Source of the DNA: Ailanthus altissimus
Lineage: Eukaryota; Streptophyta; Magnoliopsida; Sapindales; Simaroubaceae
Assembly (NCBI GenBank): GCA_946807835.1
Contig: OX327686.1
Coordinates: 9,920,001 to 9,984,000, forward strand
DNA: 64,000 nt
Reading direction: 5' to 3'
The notes under the pieces were generated by a model. It was not told the DNA's origin. It searched no databases and saw nothing but the letters and a program-made list of their open reading frames with translations. Both the position numbers and the translations under genes were made by a program. Below, piece by piece: positions 34,847 to 46,640 of this stretch (position 1 is its first letter; each line of letters begins with the position of its first letter).

Positions 34847-35218
34847 TGAAAGATTTTGGTGTAAAGTGAAATTGAAAGATAATTTTTCAAGAAAGTTATT
34901 TGTTTTCCTAGAAAATTATCTAAAGCAAGAGAGCTTATAGAGAGAATATTTACTGAATGTGCTTCGTAATTTTATTGAACATTTCCTCTGTTTTTCCAAT
35001 GACAATGTATGACTTATTTATATAGCTATTGAATTACAAAAATGAACTAAAGAGTTATTGGCGGAAAAACTCTCTAACCACATAACAAACTCATAACAAC
35101 TCTAACAAACTCTTAACAACTTTGGCTTCCTTGAATATTCACCGTGCATCACATTGTTGACTTGGCAATTCATGTGCAAACTTTTGGGCACTTTTGCCTT
35201 ATTCATAATATCTTATCA
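34847..35218 (-). repeat. 5' LTR of element F
   Basis: On the - strand starts TGATAAGATATTATG and ends AATCTTTCA. Colinear with 28032-28403. Confidence 0.92.
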
Positions 35219-35223
35219 TTGTT

Positions 35224-38016
35224 GACAGTAGAATTTGAAAAAATTTAGACTTGTGAGATGAAATTGTATTTTTTTTAAATAGTAACTGAATCTCTTAAAA
35301 ATTTTAGTTAAAATAATTTTCTTTTGATGTATATTGGGTTTTAAAAATTTTCGTAACTACAAACAAGATTAAATCATGTCAAAATTTATTTTTAATGATG
35401 ACTCTTTAGTACTTAAATAAAAATAAATTTATAAAAAAAAGAAAGTAATAAAAAAAGGTTCGATATTGTCCACATCAATAGAGTTTTGGAGTTTTAGTTT
35501 ATTCAAAAAATCAGTATTTGTTTAATGTTTGGCTTTTCTTTTATAAATTTATTAGTACGAGGTTACAAAGTCTTATTAAAATTAAAATATATCTTTATCT
35601 TTTTTATTTAGACTCACATTAAAATTATAAGAACAAAATTTGTATCAAAATTCTTGGGATTTCAAGATCTTTGAGAATAATTCTAATTTAAATCTTTAAT
35701 CAATATGTATCTTTTCTGTTGTTTTTTAAAAATTTAATAATTAATTTCTATTAGAACAAATTTATTTAAGATATCCGTTAATATTAAGAGCTTTCGAGTC
35801 GAAAACTATAGATAAATTCTAAGGATATTCTTTCATTTTATATCGATCCGCTAATAATCATGAACCGAAATCCGAAACGCTCATGTGATGGGCGTTTCTT
35901 ATGAATTTCAAACAAGATATTCTTAAAATGCCTAAACTAGAGTTCACGAGCCCCATCATAAATTAGATTCGGTTCCCAAGCCTAGGGAAACATATATAGG
36001 AACACGTTTTTTTTTTTGGCAAATTAGTAGATTATACTCCAAACATCTTTACTATATTCAAGAAGATTGACTTTCTTTTTTATTTTTTATTTTTTATTTT
36101 TAAATTAATATTAACTTAGAAAGAAATATCTTTCATTGTGTTTTTTTTAATTTTAAAATATAGAATAAATAAATAGTAGAGACATAAGATTCCAAAAATA
36201 CTATACCGTATGCTAATATTAATGAAGGAGAAGGTACAAGGGCATATAAATAGTGTGGTGGACCAACAGAAAGAGCCATGTTTCTTCCAGTAGTGCATAT
36301 TCTAAAGTCTAATCTGGGGAAATTAATTATATTATTAGAATTTTTTTTTAAAAAAATTAAATATTAAATTATAAGGAAATTGACTGCTAGTCAGAATTCA
36401 AAAGTCTTAGTCTGATGGAAGGGGACTTTGGAACACGGACGTTGACGGCGTGAGGTGGGGCCCAAATGGCATCAATATCATATGGGTTGTGGGGCCCCTG
36501 TCAGTGCCAAATTGAGCTTCCCGTTCCCTATGTTAAAATCATGATACGAGACCGAGAGACTTACTTTTCTTTCTTTTTCACGGAAGATTATTTTGTATGT
36601 GGACCCTTTCCTTTCCCCGTCAAATTTTTTTTTGACTTTTTTTCTAATGAACATTATTTCACGTTTCTTTTTCTTTTTCTTTTCAGCTTGATTTATTTAA
36701 AAAAATAAAATAAATCTAACATTTTAAAGTACTAAAATCAATGCAAATTAAGTAGTACTACTCGTATATAAGCTTGTACCAATCGATGTGATAAAATATT
36801 ATTAGACGAATAAGATAAATAAATAAAATTAATAAATGAGAATAAAAGATATAATAATAATATTATTATTTCACTAATTTAATCTATGCCACAACACTTT
36901 AATGCATATAAATAAGGGATAACAGCGACTTCATCTTTTGAGTTTGATTTAATTCAATTTTATTTTATTATGTTAGATTTTTTTGTTAATTTTAATATAA
37001 CATTTTTTTAATTTAAATAACTTATTTATTTTTTAAATTAAATATACTATGATTTAAATTTTGAACATATATAATTTTATTTATTTATTATTTTTAAATA
37101 AATTGTATAATTTTACCTATTTATTTAATTTAATATAATTTTAAAAAATAAATTTTAATAAAATTACACGTATCATAATATAATAAGTTATAAATGACAC
37201 ATCGACCGTCCACTCTAATGATAGTGACAATGATCCTCCATGCCACACCATTTAACGGTGACACCATGATGGCCACCACTCTTCTCCTTTTTTTTTATGA
37301 CTTATGATGTTTTGTTAACAAAAACAATTCTACTATTGTATAGATTAATAAATTTTGAATTTAATAATATCAATTTTGAATCAAATCGTTATTAGTTACC
37401 AGCAATTAGCCAGCAGCGGAGATTGCAGCCATTGGTCACCAGTGGCTGCTGCTCCTTTTTTCAAATGTTATTTCAAAGTTTAAATTCAAATTTATGTATA
37501 ATTAGACTAAAATATTTTTAGTCCATTTAAATTAATAGAAAAAAAATCAACAAACTATAATAAAATTAGGTATTTTAAATCTAAATAGGTCTTTTAACTC
37601 AAATTTGAAGGGTAAAACTGTCTTTAGCCCAATAAAAAAATTTACATGTCTATTACAAATTAAAATTAATTACAATTATGCCCCTTTTTAGATTTCAAAT
37701 AAAAATAAAAGGACACAAGTACCTTAAATAGAATTTAAAATTTTAAAAACTTTTGATGATATAAATTATATGTAAATTATATTTTTTAAATTAAAAATGA
37801 AATTTTTTTTCCATCTTTTTCCCTCTTTCCACATAACAATTGACATAATATTTTTTCAAATTAATTTACATTGAAAATTAATTTTTACAAATTAAAATAA
37901 CTTAAATCAAGTATCATTACAACAAATTAAACTCACACACTTCAACTTTCTTTTTCTCAATCAATTACAAAATAAATCAAAATCAGAGTTTTACTTAATA
38001 CCCAAAAAAATAAAAT
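35224..38016. other. AT-rich intergenic stretch with one GC-rich island
   Basis: Mostly AT-rich and without recognisable genes. At 36420-36625 there is a clear GC-rich patch with GACGTTGACGGCG, GGTGGGGCCCAAA and GTGGGGCCCCTGTC. These contain GGGCCC cores like TCP-type sites and a TTGAC W-box core, as in some plant promoters, but no gene follows within reach. A second mild GC patch with CACCA and GTGACACCA words lies at 37200-37300, and CAGCAG/CACCAG words at 37400-37450. Confidence 0.4.
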
Positions 38017-39689
38017 GGGAATTTTTTATAAATGAACCAATTTTTTAGGTATTTTTCTACTTTAGCCACAAATGTAGAAGTTAATCTTTTATAGCTAAAA
38101 AATAAAAATTGAATAATTATACCTTTGAGTTTTTTTTCCTCTCCACCCAAAAAAATTCAAAAAAAAAACACACTCTCTATCACCCGACACTTTCTCTCTC
38201 TTTACAAAACTCTCTCAACTCAAAGTTGGTCAGATCTATAATTTGGAAGTCTGACACTATCTAAATCGAACTTTACTCATCTTATTTCTCACTTCAAATT
38301 TGAAAAATGACTAATTTTAGTAAATTTTTTTAATTTTAGATAAAATTATGGTTTGTATTAGAAGTAAGTGAGAATGATTAGCTTATAAGTGAAGTAGGTG
38401 AAATAGGTAAAATTTTGTTTAAAAAAATGTATTGAAAAACTGAAAAACAAATGGTAAAAATAGCCTAGAAACTATAAAAACCCAAATGCAGACGACGGTC
38501 ATCTATTATTCGCATTGAAACATTTTGCACGAAGACTGCCATGTGTTAGGCACCCCACGCATGGACACTGCTTAACACCTATGCGTGTGCATGAACGCCC
38601 ACTGTGCATGCACGCATGTATGCCAAGTGGCGTGTTTTATTAATTTTAATTATTATTATTATATTACTTATTAATTCAATAACTAAATACATAATTTAAT
38701 TAAATTTAAAAATTATTAATTTAATTTTAATAAACATTATTAAGCATATCCATATTTAATTTTAATTTTTGTTATTTAAATAAATAAAAATGAATCAAGT
38801 TTATTCTATTTTGTTCAATATGTATGTTTGTTTTAATTTTATTTAATTATAATTATTTATTAATTGATTTAATTTTAATGACTTTCTCAGTAGATTTCTT
38901 TTCCCTTAACCAGAACCTTAACCAGCGCCCTCAGGTTGATGACCTTTTTGGTCTATAAATATAAAGGCTAGTTTTTTTTTTCGAGTTTTTTTGCGTTTTA
39001 TTGGAAAATTTTCTTGTTTTTAGATTTCTCTTCTTAAGGCAACATCTCAATGTGATTAAAATCCCTAACTCCCGTATTTTAGGCTAGTAGTAATAGGGCA
39101 GCACCAGGCTAAGCTCGACTTGAATCACAAGGCTTACCTATTCATTTTTTTAGTAGATCATGCTTCCATACTTTTTGGTATTTAAACCGCCGTATCACAA
39201 CAGCTCCTTTACAACTACCTTTCGCCTAATATAATCACGAACAAAGATAGAGAATTGCATACATAGGATGATGAAACGAACCAACCCATTTGTCTTAATC
39301 GGAACTAATGTAATCCTCTGTTTGAACAATTTTCTGATGGATTGAAAAAGGGTGGTAAAGAAATTTAGACTAAAAAATCTAACCTCATAAAACAAATTAG
39401 TAATGGCTTCACACACATCAAAGTAGGAGATTTAATATGTATGTTTGTTTAAAGTCATTTAATAAGTTTGTTTGTTTTTAATTTTAATTATTTAGTATGT
39501 TTGTTTGTCAAATAATTATTTTAATTAATTATTTATTTAATTAATATGTTAGTTTGTTTAATAATTATTTTTATTTATTTAATTTTTTTTCTTATTAATT
39601 ATTTAACATGTTAATTTGTTTAATAATTATTTTAATTTTATTTGTTATCTATTTTTACAAGAAGAATAACATCTCTAAAATATATAGAA

Positions 39690-40260
39690 TTTTCCAAAAT
39701 GAGTTTTTTCGCACATCGATTATATGTTATTTAAAGATGTGAGCCTTGAATCTTATATGACAGAAATTAACGCCAAATCAGACGTAATTGTTTAAGGGAC
39801 TTGTATAGGACTTTATTTGATATGCATACTTTTTTCTTATCAGATATTTTAATTTATGAGATTTTGATATGGGAGGTGAAGATTACCAATTTATATGAGG
39901 AAATGTAGTTTTACATAGGCAAGAAGCACGTTTGATTCTTCCAGAAGAAGTTTGTAATAGTTATTGGGTTGAAAATGGGAGATTACCTGCCCTTTTAAGA
40001 GTTAAAAAGAAAATTGGATAATAACTTATGAGAGACGTTCTTTTCAAATAAAAATAACTTGACCTACATATCTGTTAATACTTGATTCACTTCTCTGGAC
40101 TTAGAGCAACTCAATGATGAAGATGTCGTAAAATTGAGTTTATTTTATATTGTCATCGTGTTTTGATCATACGTAACGAGCGTAGAGGGATAGAAAAATA
40201 TAATATGTATAGATTTGTATTGGCCTTTTAGGTGCGTAATAATTTTTTTTTAATTATTAT
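39690..40260 (+). pseudogene. DUF1985-like (Ulp1-associated) relic
   Basis: The + strand reads FYIGKKHV then FFQKKFVIVIGLKMGDYLP (about 39908-39990), close in pattern to the W/F-x-I-G-x-x-x-x-F-x-x-x-x-F-x-x-I-T-G-L-x-x-G core of DUF1985. After a gap comes TSLDLEQLNDEDVVKLSLFY (about 40090-40150), matching the D-x-x-K-x-A-x-L-Y block further on. Stops break the frame. In plants this domain accompanies Ulp1 protease domains in MULE-borne genes. Identification is by recall of the family pattern and needs a profile search. Confidence 0.6.
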
Positions 40261-40751
40261 TGATCTTAATAATTTATTTTTATTGATAATAATTTGTTTT
40301 TTTTAATTATCTCAAGTATGAATTTACAAGGTTATAACGGTTTGTGGTAAGGCTTTTTGTATTCATAGTAGTCACTGCTTCTCTCATATTTTGAATTGGT
40401 AAAGCAGAGGGACTTCTCAGTTCACGGACGTTGAGAAAATAATTTCAGAGAATGGTTTGACATATTTTTAATCCATTCACATATAATTATATAATTCTTG
40501 TTCACAAATATGTGTTACTTGATTTAAAATTATTTTTAGGCTTTGAATGTACATTGTAAGTTAGTACCAAAAAAACTATAATGAGGAGAAGGCCATCCAA
40601 TTGATCATACATTTGGGGATTTTGACTAAGAGCTTTGTCGGGGACTTGCCAAATCTTTGTAGTTTTGCACAGAATCAGAGCCAAATGGGCTTTATTCGTT
40701 TCACTGACCTTGGAGATGATAATATGGATGTTTAGAATAGTGGCCATTGAT

Positions 40752-41480
40752 TGATGTTATACTAGTTAAGCGTAAGCGCAGGCTATCATATCAAGTAATA
40801 TAAGATTTTAAGTCCAGATATCGATCCCACAGAAACTATGCGATTTAATTTTAGGATTTTGATGTACTTCTCTCTCTTCTTGACTTGAAGTTTGAATCTT
40901 GATCTTAATTTTTTAATCTTTGGTTTTGATATTTGATTTTATATTGTGAATTCTTTTTCTCAGTTTTTGCCTCTCTCATTTTTTCTATTCCCCCCTTAAT
41001 TAGAGTTTTTGACTTTCTATTTATATGTTTATGTCTTTAAATTAGGGTTAAACATTAAATACAAGTAGAGTATAATTATTATTCACGAGTTATTGTAGTA
41101 AAAATATTGTTCACGAGCAACTGTTCACCATACTGTTCCCAATTACTATTTATATAGTGCTGAATCCTGGGCACTACAGCGCTATAGACACTGTTTTAGG
41201 AGCTGCGACGCTCGTTCCTAGACACTACGACATTGGGTGCCTTAGCAAATTAATATCTTTGACTTATTTTTATTAGATTTTCGAACTTATTTGCTCCATT
41301 GACTCCAAATATACAAAAATAATAATAAAATATATAAAAATTCAAATAATCTTAATTCCTACAAATAAATATTAAGTTTGAAAGATGAAAATATTAAACT
41401 TAATTAACCTCTATCAGCTATGAAGAAGAATCTCCATAAGTGTCTAGAGTAATATTATATTCTTTTTTCATAAAAATCAA
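40752..41480 (-). mobile_element. LTR (Ty3-like) nested in the Mutator-like relic
   Basis: The low end begins TGATGTTATACTAGTTAAGCG; read on the - strand the LTR ends with CTGTGGGATCGATATCTGG and ACTTGATA, the same layout as the solo LTR at 15082-16503, read there on the + strand. A GC-rich island lies at 41160-41240 and TGTTCAC words at 41100-41140. The high end near ATCA at 41479 is a guess. No target duplication was found. Confidence 0.5.
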
Positions 41481-42258
41481 CTTAATTACTATGTTGAGAT
41501 AAGTTATTGACTCTGATTATTTTTGTGTAATGTGAATATAGTACAACTGCAAATTATGACATTCTACAAAAGTTTGAGTAACTACGGGAACAAATGATGC
41601 AAATAAATTATCATGCTGAAGTTACATTGATGCAAAGAATGGATCAGGAACGAGAGATGATTTTTCATAAGGTTGTTGTGTCTTGACTAATCTTATATGT
41701 CAAATGCAACAAATAATGTAGAATTTCTAACAGTCGTACTCCTTCTAAAGTGACGCAAGTCTAAATATAGTAAGGAAATAAATGTCGTTTACAGGAACTG
41801 AATTTAGGTTACATGAATTATCTAATTATGTGTTTTATTTCGGTTTAGAGAGAATACAACGAATGACTTTTAGACTCTAATTGGTGGGGACATACAGTTG
41901 GTCATGCAATACCCGACTGATAGTCTCGTAAGCATTTAGATCTTATTCGATCCTTATAAATGGGTGAGTGTGTATAGGCGACAATGCAATGATGCATGGG
42001 TTAAACACACTCCTTATACTAATTCTATACTAAGGAAGATTAAAAAAAATGAAAGATTAAACTTCAAGTACAGTCTTGGTGTAATGAATCGAAGATGGAT
42101 GTAAATCTGCTGCAACCAACAAACTTGGCTGTCTAAACTGAGTTTGAGGCTTGGCTTTGCTGTGGTGAGGGTGAAGTCAGCTTACTTGAACTTGATGCTA
42201 CCTTGGAATGATTTCAAAAAATATTAGATAAATGGTTGGATGACTTCATAAGTAAAAA

Positions 42259-42295
42259 TTACATACACATACACATACACACACCCCCAACCCCC

Positions 42296-42329
<34 letters not shown>
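42259..42329. repeat. Compound microsatellite
   Basis: (ACATAC)n and (CA)n, a short C-rich piece (CCCCCAACCCCCCC), then (AT)n. Lies within the Mutator-like relic. A further (AT)n run occurs at about 43209-43240. Confidence 0.9.
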
Positions 42330-42330
<1 letters not shown>

Positions 42331-42759
42331 ATTTCATTTACTTTAAAATCAACTAATTTTTAACATTATTTGTTAGATTTTGTAACACATCAAAGAATAC
42401 CTGATGTTGTTCTGGCAAAGGTAATGCAAGTATCATGACGCATTACCACAAGACTCCACTCTGTGAATTCATATTTCTTTGTAAGTTTTTTTAGGTCTTT
42501 AACATTTTGAAATTAATTTTCTCATTGACATATATTGATTACTTATTTTATCAAAATTTTAGTAGTCCTATAAGTATATCTATATGCAACATACCACAGA
42601 CTTATTTGTCATCACATGGGATAAGAGCCTGTTGTTGTATGGATTAGGGCTCAATGAAAAACTACTTAATGGAAAATTATGGGCTGAAATTGACAATGTA
42701 AAATATTTGTAGGTTGAAATTTTATTCATATTGTATTATTTAATGAAACAATATCTAAC

Positions 42760-43090
42760 TTCTTGTAAGTTTATACTCCTGTCAATTCTAAAAGTTGAAG
42801 TATTAGTTACAGTTAAGGTTGATCTCGTGTAACAAAAGATCATCATTTATAATTTCAGCCTCAATGAATATGTTGATAGAGTGATAGAGGCTCATGCCGT
42901 GCCACTATGTATTATGATGTTGTATTATCTATAGGCAATATAGATTTTATTATCTTAAGAGGGACATTGTACTAGATTTGTCACCCTTTATTGTAATTAG
43001 GTTAAGAGAGGGTGTGCATTAGTAGATGGTCAATAATGGAGTTTATGAGGTTTTTATATGTATGTTCATTGGGGTCCTAATGTTATGTCG
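42760..43090 (+). pseudogene. Ulp1-type (C48) cysteine protease relic
   Basis: VYTPVNSK at about 42767 matches the strand before the catalytic histidine (normally VNxxxxHW); the HW is lost in a frame break. KIIIYNFSLNEY at about 42835-42870 matches I-x-V/I-Y-D-S, with the catalytic aspartate position now N. NNGVYEVFICMF at 43032-43067 matches the active-site segment N-x-G-D-C-G-V-F, with D-C-G now V-Y-E, so the nucleophilic cysteine is gone. All three catalytic residues appear lost. Ulp1 proteases remove SUMO-type modifiers; this copy is dead. Confidence 0.6.
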
Positions 43091-43945
43091 GCCCCTATAT
43101 TTTAGTTTCGAGATTGAGTTATTTTTTAGGTAAAAGATGGTCATAGATTTGTGGACACATACCTCTAAATAAATAAATATTTTTTTTTATAAATAATTTG
43201 AATTTAGAAATTAAATAATATATATATATATATATATATGAATTTAAGTCAAGTTATTATAACATATTACAACTTGTAAGTAAATAGATAACATAGGGAA
43301 ACATACAACATTAGTAAAAATTAAAAAGTATACATATATATTTAGTGATTTTGTTTTATTTATATTGAAACAATATATAAAAAATAAGTAAATTAAAAAT
43401 TTATTATTTTACGAAGTAATTAATTATTTTATTACAAGATTAAAATTTAATTAAATAATTAATTATCTAAATAAATATTTTAATTATATTCTTATTTATT
43501 TTGAATTAATATTTTGAATTATATATACTTATTTATTTATTTTAATTATTTAATTTAAATATTTATTTATTAAACTATATAAATTCAAAAATAATTGCAC
43601 GAGTAATTCGTGCATGCATTCGCACTTGCGCGAATTACTTGTTCAGATTGACGACGTGATGCATTTTTGTGAAAACAAGTTGTAGAATTTATCTAAATTC
43701 TCTAATTTTTTTTTTTATTCACTCTATTTCTTTCAAGATTTTCATTATCAATTGTTAAAGTATACTTCTTTGAAAAGATTTCAAAAAGAAAGTCGATTTT
43801 TTTGTGCATTTTTATTCAAATATTTTCTTTTCAACAAGGACAATTTTGTTCATTTTGCACTATTTTAACTAATAAAAATTAGCTTATTACTTTATAACTA
43901 AAAAAAATGCGTAAAAGTATGGGCCATTTTTGAAAAAAAATTGAT

Positions 43946-45360
43946 TAAAATTAGGCTTCATTCTAACTATAAAAACATATTAAATTAAATCCTTCAACTT
44001 TTTTCTTAATTAATTAAAAAAATTAGAGTTCATTACAAAACAAATCAATAACCTAAAATCAAGTTAAAAAAATAAAAAATTTATTTAAAAAAAACTAAAG
44101 ACAAGTTGTGTGAGGCCACCACGAAGAATTGCTCAGCCTTGCTGTGGATGCACATGACCCAAGCCAAGCCGTCCTGTGGTGGCCTAGAAGACCAATTCAG
44201 ATCATTGCGAGGTTTTGTGAAGTCGTATGATATTGGTGGCCACCACGACGCCTCACATAATTACGCGATGGCAATGGGCGCCCAAGTCAAGCCACTGCAA
44301 GATCTTGCACAACTGTGTAAAGGCCGCAGTTGGCCAAAACCAAGCCACTGCAAGACCTTGCGTAGTTGCACTATGGCTGCTAAAGACCTAGACCAAACCA
44401 TCAAGAAATGAAAAGGCTTTTGCAATTTCCTTTTTTTTTTTTTTTTATAATTTGAGGGAGGGAGAAATCGAATTTGAAAATCTACTTTGGCAGAAAAATA
44501 CATTCCAAACCTTTTATCACACGCTAATTAAGCAAGTACACTTTTGCAAGGTTTAGATGCTCAGAGTTGACACACTTTTTCAGTTAAAGAGAAATGGATG
44601 AGAAAAGGAGAAAGTGAGCGAGAGAAAAAAAAGAAAAAGAAAAAGAAAAAAGAGAGATGTTTAAGATTAGTTTTGTAATTTTATATTAATATTTTACATT
44701 TATATTATTTTATAAATCATATTTAATGCAATTACAAGTTAACTCCAAGTCAGTTAAGTCCAATGACTTAAATTGATTTTGTAGCGATTGAATAATGATT
44801 TATGAACTAAATTGAATTAGATTAATAAAGTCAATTTAATGTGGGGGTAGGGACGGAGTTTCATTGGGGCATAGAGGGACCATGCTGCTCAAGTCATTTT
44901 TATTAATTTAATAATATTTACAATTTTTAATTTTTATAATAGATATTTTTATGAATTAACCTTTTAAAATTTTGAGTTTAAAATTAAAATTTTTATATAA
45001 TTAAATTATGATATAATATAATATTTAACTTTAATAACGAATTCTTTTACCTTAAATTTTTGTTTCGCCCTTGTGTAGTGGTGGATGATAATTTTTCCTT
45101 TAAAAAATTTATAAAAAAATTTAGAGAATGCACCAATTTCGAATCAATTTGTGAATAGAAAATTTTTGACTTGAATCGAAATTTTTTTAAAAGATATTAA
45201 AAAAATTAAAGTGTTAAAATGACATTGGTTCAGGTTGGGATTATTCCAGAACAAGACGGTTTGGAAACAGGACGGTTAAGAATGGGACGGTTTGGGATGG
45301 GTTGAGTCGAGTCAAGAATTTTTGAATTTTTTTAAAATAAAAAATTTAAATTCAAATTTA
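43946..45360. other. Non-genic stretch with a GC patch and possible small transposon
   Basis: At 44101-44412 a GC-richer patch contains a doubled phrase, CAAGCCACTGCAAGA at about 44291 and 44342; the 101-codon frame through it has no recognisable domain. At 44587-44658 there is an almost pure purine tract. At 44838-45085 the sequence runs from GTAGGGACGGAGTTTC to TTGTTTCGCCCTTGTG, which resembles the imperfect ends of a small non-autonomous transposon; that reading is weak. Confidence 0.4.
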
Positions 45361-46640
45361 ATTACGTTAGACGTTATATTTTCAAAACTAATTTCGATTT
45401 CAATTATGTTAAATGTTATATTTCAAATTCAATTTCGATTTTAATTAAATTAAATATTATAATCACAAATTTTAATTACGTTGAATATTTTAATTTCAAA
45501 TTCAATTTCGATTTCAATTAAGTTAAATATTATAATTTCAATCTAATTTCAATTATAGTAAATATTAGAGTTCTAATTTTAATTTTAATTATGTTAAATA
45601 TTATAATTCTAATCAAATTTCAATTTTAATTACATTAAATATTATAATTCTAAATCTAATTTCAATTTCAATTACGTTAAATATTATAATTTCAAATCTA
45701 ATTTCAGTTTCAATTAAGTTAAATTATAATTCCAATCCAATTTCAGTTTCAATTGTGTTAAATATTACAAGTTCGAGTCCAATTTTAATTTCAATCATGT
45801 TAAATATTATAGCTACAATCCAATATCAATTTCAATTATGTTAAATCTTATAATCTCATATTCAATTTCAATTTCAATTATGTTAAATATTAAAATTCAA
45901 ATTTCAATTTCGATGTCAATTACGTTAAATATTGTAATCCTTAATTATGTTAAATATTTAATTCAAAATTCAATTTTGATTTCAATTACTTTAAATATTA
46001 TAGTTTCAATTCTAATTTTGAATCTAAATACCTTAAATGTTATAATTCTAAATATAATTTCAATTTTAAATACATTAAATGTGATAATTTCAAATCTAAT
46101 TTCAATTTCAAATACATTAAATATTATAATTTAAAATCTAATTTCAATTTCAGTTATGTTAAATATTATAATTCTAATCCAATTTCAATTTTAATTATCT
46201 TAAATATTATACTTCCAAATTTAATTTTGATTTCAATTACAATAAAATTATAATTCCAATCCAATTAATTACATTAAATACTATAATTTCAAATTCAAAT
46301 TCAATTTTAATTACGTTAAATATTATAATTGTAAATTCAAATTCAATTTTAATTACGTTAAATGTTATAATTTTAAATTCAATGTCAATTTCAATTACGT
46401 TATATATTATAATTCTAAATTCAATTTTAATTTCAATTACATTAAATATTATAATTATAATTTTAATCTCGAATTGAATTACGTTAAATATAATAATTCA
46501 AATTTTAATTTTAATTCTAATTCTAATTATAATTATGTTAATGTTATAATTTTAATTTTAATTTTAATTACGTTAAATATTTTAACTCACAATTTAATTA
46601 CATTAATATTATAATTCACAATCCAATTTAAATTTTAATA
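45361..46640. repeat. AT-rich minisatellite, degenerate units of roughly 33-48 bases
   Basis: The consensus phrase AATTACGTTAAATATTATAA followed by TTCAAATCTAATTTCAATTTC is repeated without break for about 1.3 kb, with variable spacing and point changes. Repeat anchors (GTTAAATATT and variants) are seen for example near 45365, 45409, 45448, 45480, 45522, 45593 and 45674. The open frame 45838-46134 is only the array read in one frame. The array ends about 1 kb before the ERECTA start codon. Confidence 0.9.

Larger units (their letters stand above)
28032..35218 (-). mobile_element. Copia LTR retrotransposon F
   Basis: Two 372-bp LTRs (28032-28403 and 34847-35218) lie in direct orientation, with target-site duplication TTGTT at 28027-28031 and 35219-35223. 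Transcription runs from high to low coordinates: primer-binding site at 34835-34846, gag, protease, integrase, reverse transcriptase, RNase H, then purine tract at 28404-28411. A 1994-bp solo LTR interrupts it at 29994-31987; without this it is about 5.2 kb, normal for copia. The LTRs differ at roughly one base in ten by eye, so the insertion is not recent. The integrase is the only long open part. Confidence 0.92.
38017..43945 (+). mobile_element. Mutator-like element relic carrying DUF1985 and Ulp1-like remnants
   Basis: The left end (38017 on, GGGAATTTTTTATAAATG) and the reverse complement of the right end (to about 43945, AATTTTTTTTCAAAAATGG) align loosely for a few hundred bases, including an ATGCA-GACG-TC phrase at about 38490 and 43660. 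Between them the + strand encodes a decayed DUF1985-like region and a decayed Ulp1 peptidase, the cargo known from KAONASHI-type plant MULEs. A transposase of the MURA type was not recognised. An LTR nested at about 40752-41480 enlarges it. I could not confirm a 9-bp target duplication. End positions are approximate. Confidence 0.55.

Noticed and set aside
42281..42297. Possible G-quadruplex on the - strand
   Set aside because: Only two G runs are present, too few for a single-strand quadruplex.
44106..44411. 101-codon frame in a GC-rich patch
   Set aside because: Begins at a non-ATG codon, contains a doubled DNA phrase and has no recognisable domain.
45838..46134. 98-codon frame rich in I, L, N and S
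   Set aside because: It is the minisatellite read in one frame.
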